This document shows, piece by piece, positions 11,877 to 21,199 of a stretch of DNA of 64,000 bases; position 1 is the first letter of the stretch; each line of letters starts with the position of its first letter. The notes beneath the pieces are model-generated. The model was not told where the DNA came from. It was given only the letters and a program-made list of their open reading frames with translations, and made no database searches. Position numbers and translations under genes: made by a program. The stretch is from Hirsutella rhossiliensis. Taxonomy: Eukaryota > Ascomycota > Sordariomycetes > Hypocreales > Ophiocordycipitaceae. The stretch is from the NCBI RefSeq assembly GCF_020360975.1, contig NW_025408672.1, positions 3,286,001-3,350,000 on the forward strand. The letters run 5' to 3'.

Positions 11877-12290
11877 TGTCGGTAGGTAGGTAGGTAGGAT
11901 TTATTTCGTCCCTATAAGGCCTTTACACAGTCCAGAGTACAGTTCAGCACGTTTTGTTCCTTGACTCCCAAGCCCCACAGATCATCTTACGCTGCGCCAA
12001 CCGTACCACTGTCTTGCTCCATGACAGACCTGCTTGAAGGTCAATTTCTCCAAGTGTTTAGCATCCTATTCCCAGCAACTGAAGCGCGATGTGTCGAAGT
12101 TGAAGCGTGGTTGTGTTAGTCATTGATGGTGGTTGGTACGCCGATTGTGTTCTCTCATGACGCTGTTCCCTGTTGACGGGCGGGAACCCGGTGTACCCTG
12201 TTCGCTCAGGGGTGCCTCCAGACGGCTTCGAACCGACCCCTCTGCGACGCAGAGGCTCCAGACGTGTCACCACTACGCCATGGAGGCTGT
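11877..12290 (-). mobile_element. Candidate tRNA-derived SINE
   Basis: On the minus strand a tRNA-like head (12287-12213) is followed by about 300 bp of unrelated body and ends in GGGACGAAATAAAT plus a (CCTA)n tail at about 11877. A tRNA head with intact A and B boxes, a body and a LINE-like 3' end with short tandem repeats is the classic SINE layout. The tail resembles the 3' end of the retroposon at 15149-15467 (GGACGAAAAAT plus a simple repeat). No clear target-site duplication was found, so full length is not proven. Confidence 0.5.
12213..12287 (-). tRNA. tRNA-like SINE head, probably not a functional tRNA
   Basis: The 75-nt minus-strand segment has a 7-bp acceptor stem (GCCTCCA with TGGAGGC), a four-pair D stem, the A box TGGCGTAGTGG and the B box GGTTCGAAGCC. 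The T stem has one mismatch. The anticodon arm does not fold normally: the only strong hairpin (CCTCT with AGAGG) is shifted and its loop lacks U33. I therefore read it as a pol III promoter in a SINE rather than a decoding tRNA. Confidence 0.5.
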
Positions 12291-12479
12291 GCGAAGTCGT
12301 CGCAATCCGGCAGATCACCAGATCCGGCAGATCATCGGAAAATCCCTTAAGTGGTAGTAGATATAAACAGAATAAGGAGTATATTGGAGAAGTTTTGACT
12401 GGATTGTCTTTGTGAAAAGGTGAGCAAGAGGAGAAGGGAATGTCCTATTCGAGCCTTTCGCACCTTGCGTTTGAGTATG
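12291..12479. other. Short spacer, nothing recognised
   Basis: It contains a small direct repeat (CCGGCAGATCA twice near 12310-12335) but no gene. Confidence 0.4.
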
Positions 12480-12720
12480 ATGAAACATGTTCTATCGCAC
12501 GGAGGATGAGCAAGTGGGCATAAAGATCAGGGACTGGAAGACTCTTGATTCTGCTATCTAAGGTGGGAAAGAGGCGAGATCTTTATAGACTGCCTGAATA
12601 TGAGAATGGAAGGGAATGGTAGTGAATGGAAGCATCTGATCGGATCATCTGGAAGCTACTGATGCGTTGATGATGCCTCCTAGAAGTTTCTGTGGGGAAA
12701 TGTGGAAACGGACTGTGCGA
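12480..12720 (-). repeat. Degenerate copia LTR-like fragment
   Basis: The reverse complement carries CAGGCAGTCTATAAAG, CTTAGATAG and AATCAAGAGTCTT in the order seen at 895-1000, and part of the same set lies in the LTR at 1582-1859. The ends are unclear. It looks like a solo or truncated LTR on the minus strand. Confidence 0.4.
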
Positions 12721-13039
12721 ATAGGGGGTCAGACTGTTGGAGGCTGATATCCTATGTGTGACATGTTCCTTGTCATGTTGTGTTGTTTCGTTCGATGCTT
12801 TACAGAATATTCTTGGGCGGATGTCGGGCGCGGTGCGGTCGGGAAGAGATCGACGTGGGAGGTCTGATAGAGCCAGGGGTGGATGTGTCTGGGTGATTGA
12901 CTGGGTCGGTGTCTGTCTCTGACTCTGCGGGGTCTTCCTGAGACAGAACGGAGGAAGTGTCAGATTTGGCGGAGCCTTGACTATTACAGGCGGCGACTAT
13001 GGTGGAAGTTTCGGGAGAAAGTCGCGGTCTCTTGGTTGG
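12721..13039. other. Unassigned stretch beside helicase
   Basis: A minus-strand frame (13093-12800) is Pro/Ser/Thr-rich and ends SSRPHRARHPPKNIL, which faintly resembles the linker between integrase and reverse transcriptase in copia Pol. It overlaps the start of the helicase homology and has no other motif, so it is left unassigned. Confidence 0.3.
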
Positions 13040-13429
13040 GGTTTGGTCGGGATCGGGCAGGACTTCGCCCACGGCGACGAGGAGTCCTGCCATCGGAGGA
13101 GGTGTGTATGGGAACTGCTCCGCCGACAGGCATTATCGGAGAGGCTAACTCGCCCCCCCTCACAGGGCAGCCGTGCAGCACCTAGCGCTTTTCGTGCCGT
13201 GGGAGTCCTTCCTATGCGAAGAAACAGGCGATATCAATGGCATCTGGGCGCGGGCGCGAGAGGCGCGGGCGCGAGAGGCGCTGGCTCCCAGAATATCATG
13301 TCTCGTCGACCACGTGCAGCTGCTCCGACGATCAGCTGAAGACGCAAAGCGTGACGCCAAGCAATGGGCAGCCTCGTCCAGCGATGGCGACCCCACGGTC
13401 GCACACGTGGAGAAGGGTGGGGCGAGCGA

Positions 13430-13471
<42 letters not shown>

Positions 13472-15890
13472 ATCCGCAGCGACGTATCAGTCCAACAGCA
13501 TCGGAGACGCAACGCGGCTGATCGACGTCGTCCGAGGTGCAGTGGGCACGAATCAGGTGAAGGCCAAGTCGCCGGAGCTCACGGCAATGATGCAGCAGCT
13601 CTGTCGATTCCAGCAATCGGCGCTGCGCTCGACGGCCGAGCTCGCGGCCACCGTGATGACCGAACGAGGGGAGAGGCGGATAAGCATGCCAGGGCGGATA
13701 TTTTCCGGGGCCGCACTACCACCGCAGGATCAGGTCAAGGCCATCAAGTCGCAGCAGGCAAGTGCCTCGGAGGAGAGGGAGCGGATGATCCAAGGCATAC
13801 AGAGCACACCCGTGGCCTGGGGAAGCGACCGCCGCGCTGCGTTGCGGAGAGTGATGACTGGCTTCGGGGAGGACGAGATCGAAATAACGATGGCAGACTC
13901 CGACGAGACCGCTAGCGACGTAAACGCGGGAATGCGCGTCCTGTTCGGACCATCAGCCTCCTTCTTCGCGGCGGGCAGGGGGTTGGCAACACGGTTGACG
14001 CTGAATAAAAGGCAGTCGATCGCTTTCCTAATAATATGCCGCCAGCTCGATTTGATGCGACGAAGCGACAGGTGCGATGCCGGCCAGCTGTGCCAGTTCG
14101 TCGGCGACGAGGGGGGTACCGGCAAGTCGTGAATCATAGAGGCACTCGTCGAGCTGTTCAGTAGGAAGAGCCTTTCGAATCGTCTGCTGATCACGGCGCC
14201 GTCAGGGGCTGCCGCGGCGCGGATCAATGGCATCACGATCCACTCCGCCTGCGGGTTTAGCAAGGACCAAGGGGCGGGCGCGAACACGGCCAAAGATCTC
14301 GACGGGGTGCGGCTGCCAAAACGGACGGAGCGGTTCATCCACGGGCAGTCTCGGATGAGCTGGCACGAGAAGGACGTGCTCGTCATCGACGAGGTGAGCA
14401 TGCTCGGATCACGGACGCTGCACGCCGTGAACGAGCAGCTCTGCCGGCTTCGCGGATCGCCGGAAGATTTGGGGGGGATCCCCATCGTTCTCTTCTGCGG
14501 GACTTTCAGCAGTTCCGGCCGGTCCAAGAGAGGTCGATCCTCCTGCCGAGCGCGGCTTTTCGTGGGACGTAGACAACTCGTTCAGGGCCGAGCAGCGGCA
14601 CCAGCACGACAAAGCGCACGCGCTGTGGAAGAGGTTTACGACGGTCGTCATGTTGGACGAGCAAATGCGAGCCGCCGGGGATCCGGAATTGCAGGGGCTG
14701 CTGAAGCGAATCCGACTGGGCGTGCAGGACCGCACGGATCTATACCTCCTCAACTCAAGGTGCTACCGGGAGGGCAGGCGGATCCCGTGGGAGGCGGGCA
14801 TCACCGTGGTGACGCCGCTGAACCGGAATCGTTGGAACCTAAATATGGAGGCGAGCTTGTCGTTCCGGGTAGCAACAGTCGATGATGCGCATCTTCATCT
14901 CCGAGCATAAGTGGAAAGAGGAGCTGCCGACGGAGAAGGAGGCGATCATGATGCTCAACCAGGGCGACGACAGCGCGATCCCGGTGCCGGCCATCTTCAT
15001 GTTCGTGGCCGGGATGCCGGTCGTCGTGAACCACAACACCCATCAGGGGCTGAAGCTGGTGAACGGCGCCAGCTACTCGGCGGTGGAGGTCATTGTCGAC
15101 AAGGCGTACCCGGGACATCGGATCTCGGCCGACATGATGCTTCACTTCTGAGCCTGCCCTCGCAGTCTCCGACAACGGTCCCGCAAGACCAAATAGAAAG
15201 ACAAAGTAACTGTCGCGCCTGGAAGTCCCGCTGACGGGAAACAGGCTGAGCAAAGAAGTGCCTCTGAGCCGATGAAATGCTGGATGATGGTTTGTTTACG
15301 TTCTGCGGGAACAGATGGCATGGGTGTTTTCACGGTCTGTGGGCCGCCCTATTTTCACTGTATAAGTAGACTGTAGACTTCCAGCAGCTCAGCATGTCCT
15401 GTGCCCCGTCTCGGGGACCTGAGCGACCTGAAGGTCGCTGGACGAAAAATACACACACACACACACACATGATGCTTCACTTCGGGCCGCCGGCGGGGAT
15501 CATTCTCGAATCGGAGACGACAAAGGGCCTCCACTTCGTCGGGATGCCGCCGGGCACGATCTTGCTGACGCCGATGAGCGTCAAGATAGACTGCCAACAA
15601 AGCGGCCGTGGCAGCAGAACGACGTCAGCCGGAAGGGTTTGCCGTGCGCAGCAGCCTTTCGCGTGCACGGACTATAAGGTGCAGGGCCGAACGCTTGAGC
15701 GCGTGGCCTCGAGCTGCGAGGGACACGGACGACGAAGATCGATGGAATGGTTGTGCCTCGCAGTGCGACCCGTACAGCTTGTACGTGTAGCTATCGCGCT
15801 GCCGAACTCCAGACGGCATCATGCTCGTGTCCAAGGTGCGGGAGAGAGACCTGGTGGGCCAATCAGAGGCGGAGAATTCTGAGGGTGAAG
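13040..15890 (+). pseudogene. Helitron-type PIF1 helicase, copy 1
   Basis: The sequence enters at DFAHGDEESCHRR, passes a conserved intron (about 13100-13162) and continues from 13173 (HLALFVPWESF). Walker A is GDEGGTGKS (about 14105-14129), motif Ia is APSGAAAARINGITIHSACG, Walker B is DVLVIDEVSMLG (about 14375), then VLFCG|DFQQF and MLDEQMRAAGD. The last motif FACTDYKVQGRTLERVA lies near 15660-15710. A TGA directly after Walker A (14130-14132), one-base losses near 14500 and 14560, a shift near 14868 and a 319-bp insertion kill the frame. The N-terminal Rep/HUH nuclease expected of an autonomous Helitron is absent, so this is a 5'-truncated copy. An extended GC-rich (GCGGGC)n tract lies at 13430-13470. 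Confidence 0.78.
15149..15467 (+). mobile_element. 319-bp retroposon with (CA)n tail
   Basis: The insert lies between two exact copies of a 16-bp target site (CATGATGCTTCACTTC at 15133-15148 and 15468-15483). Removing it and one copy restores the helicase frame ISADMMLHF|GPPAGIILES. Its 3' end has a perfect stem GCGACC-TGAA-GGTCGC, then GGACGAAAAAT and an (AC)n tail. Long target duplication plus a simple-repeat tail point to target-primed reverse transcription by a LINE. No B-box or coding frame was seen, so it is a non-autonomous retroposon or a 5'-truncated LINE 3' end. Confidence 0.8.
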
Positions 15891-16043
15891 CAAGTCTGGG
15901 GCCTTTTTTCCCCGCGCGCTAATGAAGTCCTTTCGTTCCTCAAGACATCGTTCCTCAAGGCAAAGGCACAAGGCAAGGGCATTCCGTACCCACACACGCT
16001 TGACCCTGGGCCATTCAATACTTACAGACTACTCTTTACTCGT

Positions 16044-16100
16044 GCCCGACCCCACTTTTTCGGATTTCGCTTCGTGTCAATCCGAAAAAGTGGGGCGGGC
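16044..16100. repeat. Strong palindrome, about 20-bp arms
   Basis: GCCCGACCCCACTTTTTCGG and CCGAAAAAGTGGGGCGGGC face each other across about 16 nt. It sits between the end of helicase copy 1 (15890) and the TIR of pogo 3 (16111). A Helitron 3' hairpin is possible by position, though a CTRR end was not seen. A bidirectional terminator or foldback relic is equally possible. Confidence 0.5.
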
Positions 16101-16110
16101 AAGATTGATA

Positions 16111-16196
16111 GGGGGCCTCAAAGTCGGCCAATCCCGTGACAGCTCCACAGTCACGGGGGCGGTTGACCTAGAAAAAGCTCGTTGACCTGAAAAAAC
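16111..16196 (+). repeat. Left TIR of pogo 3
   Basis: It begins GGGGGCCTCAAAGTCGGCCA and matches the reverse complement of 18673-18762. Confidence 0.85.
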
Positions 16197-16389
16197 TGGG
16201 TACTTCAATTAGTGTGCACGCATCATACAATAAAAGTAGACATGTTTAAGATCATATCTACCATAGTTACAATTCGACCCCATATACCCCTATGGCAATA
16301 ATTCAGAACCCATTTCACGATGGCGTCATAACACTCCATTTTATCGTCACGTCACTATCTCAATAGTCATCGAGGAAGGCCAATTCTTT

Positions 16390-18457
16390 GACTATGGCTT
16401 CTTCAAAAGCTAAAGAGTCTGCTGTCCAAAATGGATCGATTCTGCTACCGGCTTACCCAACTTTTCGCGCCATACAACCGCAAACCTCGAGACGCGAACT
16501 ATTGCAGGAGCAGAGCTCTACTACGAGGGCTTCTACGGCTCAATTGTGGCCGCGGCGAAGGCGCTTGGCGTGCCCTACAAGCGCCTCTATTATCGAGTCA
16601 ATGGGCATCACTCAACGGCCGAGAATGGGGGCAACCGTGCCCTGCTTGATTCCTCGGATGAAGAGGAGGTATTTTGCGGGGCACATCGCCGCATCACACA
16701 GGGGCACCACATCCAGGGTCGTGCGCTCCAACAACACGCCAACGCCATTCTCAAGGCAAAGGGCGTGGAGCTACAGCATCGCGAGCCTGGGCCAAGCGCT
16801 TTATACAGCGGCATAGAGAACTCTTCCACCGTCGAAGAGCAGCAGCGCGAGACATCAAACGGAAGGCTATGCAAGATCGCATCCACGTTGAGGCTTTTTT
16901 TCGCGGCTGGTCTCAAACGATCGAGAAAGACGAGATTCTCCCTAAGAACACCTGGAATTTCGACGAGACAGGCTTCATGGTGGGATATCTACATAAAGGC
17001 ACATTTATTTGGACCTTCCGCGAGATTGATACCCCTATTTTATCTGACGCTCACGATACAGTGTCGGTCACAGCGATTGAGGCTATTTCTGCAGCTGGGA
17101 GTTGCATTCCTTCGTTTGTGATACTCCTGAGTCCAAATTCCTGCCCGTTGGGTTACCAACAGCCTTGACGACGATACCATCATTTCAACCAGCCAAAAGG
17201 GGTATATTAACGATGTCATCGCGATTGAATGGATCAAACACTTCGAGAAACACACGAGACCGGTTGATCCACTTCAGAAGCGGCTTCTACTTATGGATAG
17301 CTGTGATAATCACTATACAGAAGAGATGGTTCACTTCTGCTTCGATCACAACATTAAGGTCTTCCCAATGCCTCCCCATCTTACACATCAGCTTCAACCT
17401 CTTGATGTCGGCGTTTTTAGGTCATACAAACACTGGCATCAACAAGTTCTACATCGTGAGATTGCTGACGGGGCATATGACTTTAACAAGTCCGATTTTC
17501 TATATCATCTCCAAGAGGTCCGCACTCGCACCTTCAAAAGCACACAATTCTCTCATCTTGGCAGAAATGTGGCCTCTTCCCATTCAATCCCGGATCGTGC
17601 TCTCCCAGCTTCAAGACACGCTCTCGTCGCTCACAGAAGAAGTGGCCATTAAGGACCTGCCGGGCTCGATCGAAAGCGAGCCTCAGGGCGGGCCTCAGGC
17701 AGCAAGACCATCAACACCATCGCCACACACGCCGCCTCGATTCAACGATTCAACTGGAACAATGTTTCAACGCCGAGACTCAACCTCTCTACGATTCAGA
17801 GGTATCACGCCTACGTACAGCTTCGTCTAGCCACATCAGTTGACTCCCACATGCCGTTGACTCCTCCGTCACATACGTCTATGAGAAGGCGCGGAAAGCC
17901 GACAAAACCTCGCTCTCAACGGCATCACCGCAACGGCCGAGATGACGAAGATAAAAGAGAAACAAGCCAAGCGCTCCAGTCTCCAGCAACAGACAACTAT
18001 TGTAGCGAGATACGGCCCATTAAGCGACGGTGACGCTAGAATTCGAGTCGCCCGAGACGAATACAATAGACAAGCGGCACAAGAAGAGGAGGCACAGAGA
18101 GTCAGGAATAAGGAGGTTCGCGACGAAGCTGGCTATATACGCCGCTGGCTTCGCAAGGTACGCTTCAACGTCAGGATTAGCATCACAGAGGCGAAGATTC
18201 GAGACATCAGAGGTCTCTGGGCCAAGGGCGACAAGCGCGCACACCTCAATTGCAATGAGTGGATGTGCGCAAGCTACAGGATTCTCCGCGAGCTACACAA
18301 CCGCGGCGTAGGGCAAAGCAAGGCGATCATGTGGCCGGAGTACTATGATCGCGAGATTGTAAAGGAAGCAGCCGAATTAGTGGTGATGGAGGCAAATAAG
18401 CGTGCTATTTGCCGTCAGACGCTTTCCTTGGAAGCTGACGGCATCGAGATGCGATAA
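16390..18457 (+). pseudogene. Pogo-type transposase 3, frameshifted
   Basis: DNA-binding-like sequence begins near 16390. The catalytic core shows the first Asp in NFDETGFMVGYLHKGTFIW (about 16955), the second in LLLMDSCDNH (about 17287-17315) and the third in HQLQPLDVGVF (about 17390-17420). The usual DGHGSH around the second Asp has changed to DSCDNH while the Asp is kept. The pieces lie in at least three frames (breaks near 16800, 17140 and 17450). A long Arg/Glu-rich frame at 17942-18457 probably encodes the C-terminal tail. No intact protein can be made. Confidence 0.75.
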
Positions 18458-18672
18458 AGAGGAATCATAAGACGCGCTCGAGGCTGGGAAGGAAGAAGAA
18501 ATCGAATAGAGCTCAATTCGATGCCAAAACACCAAAAACACCTCAAAGGCAGTATGGTGATGCATTTGCATTGCTATGACTAGCTTGCAATAAAGCGAAC
18601 ATGTGTTGCACTTATCGAGGGAAGAGAGGTACTTTTAAGTTCTAGCAAAATGGCGGGGCTCTTATGTACTTC

Positions 18673-18762
18673 TTTTTTTCCAGTCAACGAGCTTTTTCTA
18701 GGTCAACCGCCCCCCCGTGACTGTGGAGCTGTCACGGGGATTGGCCGACTTTGAGGCCCCCC
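18673..18762 (-). repeat. Right TIR of pogo 3
   Basis: It ends TGGCCGACTTTGAGGCCCCC (then C) next to TA. Differences from the left arm are mainly in G/C and A/T runs. Confidence 0.85.
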
Positions 18763-18769
18763 TAGTAAT

Positions 18770-19212
18770 GGGAGTGGTTATCCGTACAACACATTTTGGT
18801 AAATGTACAACAAAGGCGGGGCAGACGTGGCGCCACCTTTTTCTATTGGCTGGCTCTATACGCCACAGTACGCCACAGTCAAAATGTATAGAAGGTACTT
18901 AGTACGTGCGCATCACCCGCCTCTCGCGCAATACGACATGGCAGCAGGCAGGCTATAGCCTTGTGAGGCTGCAAGCCGCCTGATTTGTATGGCCTCTGCT
19001 TGTGTGCCCTCTTCTTGTATAGCCTTGCAACACTCTGCAGGCTTCACAACGTCTGGCTGTTATGGCCTTGCAACCTCTGCCTGTGTGGCCTTGTGTAAGT
19101 GCTATGCCTGCATGCCTACGACCTTTGGCCATGTATTAGGTACACCCAAGCCACGTTTACTCCACTTTCTGTTGTACATTTACCAAAATGTGTTGTACGG
19201 ATAACCACCCCC
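18770..19212. mobile_element. 443-bp MITE
   Basis: The ends are inverted repeats of about 60 bp. The outer parts, GTGGTTATCCGTACAACACA and its complement, are exact over about 40 bp, and the inner parts are imperfect. The interior has no coding capacity. It begins 6 bp after the TA of pogo 3. No target-site duplication could be fixed, so the superfamily is open. Confidence 0.6.
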
Positions 19213-19268
19213 TTGATAATACTCTGCTCCCTTTCATCCCTTCCCCCACGTGACCTAATACCGAGGTT

Positions 19269-19622
19269 ATGGCGTGCCCCCACTTCGAATCTAAGATTTT
19301 CCTGCCAGACGCATCCATGCCCAACCCCTCCTTCGCCACCTCCCCCAACCATGTCGTCGATCTGATCACGCCCATCCCAAAGGACTCTACTATCCTTGGT
19401 CGCGATCCAAAATCGGGAGACTTTGTGCAGCTTGTGACGCTCAAATACTGCCGCCTCATCTTCAACGATAATCGTCGTTCGCCTCCAATTCGCAACGCTC
19501 TCGACCAGACCGCGCCGGGCGCCGAAGGCTTCCATCAGTCACGATCCTTAAATTTTGCTTTCTTGAGTGCAAAGATCAGATTCCGATGGTCTGTTCCCTT
19601 CTGTAAATCAGGATTCGCCTAA
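19269..19622 (+). CDS. Ambiguous 117-codon ORF
   Basis: A frame opens at ATG 19269 and codes for a 117-residue Pro/Ser-rich protein with no motif I recognise. The opposite strand is also open in two frames over the same bases, so coding status cannot be decided from sequence alone. If real, it converges on the unidentified minus-strand gene ending at 19888. Confidence 0.25.
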   Translation: MACPHFESKIFLPDASMPNPSFATSPNHVVDLITPIPKDSTILGRDPKSGDFVQLVTLKYCRLIFNDNRRSPPIRNALDQTAPGAEGFHQSRSLNFAFLSAKIRFRWSVPFCKSGFA

Positions 19623-19887
19623 CATGATCATCAGTCATTTGAGATACAAGATCTCACGAAAGACGAAAGTTTCTTCAGCGATGCTGGAAAACTCCCACCA
19701 CAATTGATGGATCAGGCCAAATGGTGTACTGGAGGAACTCCTTCATACAAATCTATAATACTGGCGATACAAAACCCTACGAAAGCCCACGAGACCTGCG
19801 ATGGGAGGGACGGTGCCGAAGGGCACTAGTCTTTTGTTTGGCGGCAGGGATGGGAGGGTGAAAGAAGGAACTTGAGCATCCACACCA

Positions 19888-21031
19888 TCAAACATACAAT
19901 TTCTTCCTGATCTGAATTCCTTCCCATAACCCCAGAGATACGAAGATGAGAGCTCCGTCGTGAGCTTGGTGCGAGATTACCATTGATACGCAGTCTGTAC
20001 TGTCGCGCCATTGCCTGGTTTCATCCTGATACAGAGGGCTTGCTGTGATTGCATTGGATATATCGGAGCCAAAAGTGGACAGAATAACGTTGCGCCGACA
20101 CCCTGGAATGTGAATTTGGGGTTGGGCAGTATTTTCGAGCAGCCGCCGGCGAAACACACATACCGAAGTCCGGCCTCGTCTCTAAGCGCACCTCGAATAA
20201 TTCTCGTGCAAGATGCTGTACCTTGTCGTCTGTGACTTCCAGTGCCATCTGACATCCAAATTTTTCCGTGAACGGCGCATTGGGAAATGTCATTGATATG
20301 GCGGCAGCCAGAACGTTTCCGTCTATTGGGTCATGATTTCTCTTGATACCGTTCGAGAGGTCTCGTGGAAAGAGGCGCGTAGCATTGGCGAGGGACGCAT
20401 TGACAAGCACATGTTCATTTTCGGCGAAGCAATAGGATAGGTCGACAGAAGAGCATAGCGACGTTTGATCTGGCACATGATCGAGAGACAGTTCCGGCAC
20501 GTTTGGCGTCGTGGTCGGGCTGCGCAGATTGGCAGGGGAAGGTGGTGGACGATCATCACTGTCTATTATACCTGTTCCGTATTAGAAGGCTCACTGGGAT
20601 ATGGCCGACGACTCACTGCGTCTTTTCTTCGAGTCATGGACCATGCTTCCATTTTGAAGCGGTTTGATCCTTTTGTGATGCAGACTGTTGATTTTCTGAG
20701 CTACTTCCGGTCCAATCGCGGCGGCAACTTGTGCCGCCAACAGTTTCCGAGACGCGACAGACTCAGTCTCCAGATCACTGATCAAACGAGAACACTCAGC
20801 TTTCCCATGGAAATGATACCGGGTTTCTGCAGCGTTCTTGGTGAGAAAATATGCGAACCAGGCTGGGAATTTGCCTTCGTCTAGGAATATTCTTGCGGTT
20901 GAACACTCTCCAGCTTGTTGGGTTTCTCGCCACGACTTCATGAACCCTTTAGGCGCGCGCTCATAGTTGCTTAGCTGGTTGAAGAGCAGTGCGACTCGGC
21001 TTGTCTGAGGCCCGTTAACGCTGGAGGTCAA
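19888..21031 (-). CDS. 3' exons of an unidentified host gene
   Basis: Three minus-strand exons join in frame. The first runs from at least 21031 down to 20617, then a 45-bp intron 20572-20616 with branch CTAAT, an exon 20571-20164, a 61-bp intron 20103-20163, and a last exon 20102-19888. Joins are KKRR|SIIDSDDRPPPSPANL and RPDFG|CRRNVILSTFGSD. The product has a basic helical N-terminal half, a Pro/Ser linker and a hydrophobic C-terminal domain of about 200 residues. I do not recognise the family. The gypsy LTR begins at 21033, so the 5' end has been split off. A matching open frame lies on the far side of the gypsy element at 26806-26860. Freedom from internal stops suggests that the break is recent. 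Confidence 0.6.
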
Positions 21032-21032
21032 C

Positions 21033-21195
21033 TGTGACGGTACAAGTGCACGAACAAGGTCGAGTGCGACTTGGGTAAAGTGATTGTCTACAAGAGAGAA
21101 AGAGGTTCCTAAGGAAGACTCTGACTTTCGCTATTTACATGAATAAAAGCGGGACCTTTCATAAAGTATGAAAGTCACATGATCGTTCCCTCACA
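21033..21195 (-). repeat. 3' LTR of gypsy element (163 bp)
   Basis: TG...CA-bounded repeat identical by eye to 26643-26805. Confidence 0.88.
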
Positions 21196-21199
21196 CATG

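Larger units (their letters stand above)
16111..18762 (+). mobile_element. Pogo-like DNA transposon 3
   Basis: The terminal inverted repeats are long (16111 to about 16196, and about 18673 to 18762) and nearly identical apart from small indels in homopolymers. TA flanks both ends (16109-16110 and 18763-18764). Inside each TIR lies a second small palindrome, CCGTGAC...GTCACGG, and a repeated GTTGACCT box. The interior carries one broken plus-strand transposase. Confidence 0.85.

Noticed and set aside
12213..12287. Functional tRNA gene
   Set aside because: Acceptor and T arms are good, but the anticodon stem-loop does not fit and U33 is missing; the body and (CCTA)n tail fit a SINE better.
12800..13093. 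Minus-strand copia Pol linker fragment
   Set aside because: Only a Pro/Ser-rich composition and a weak RPHRARHPPKN match support it, and it overlaps helicase homology.
13430..13470. Gly/Ala-repeat protein domain
   Set aside because: The (GCGGGC)n tract is a simple repeat expansion within the helicase; copy 2 lacks it.
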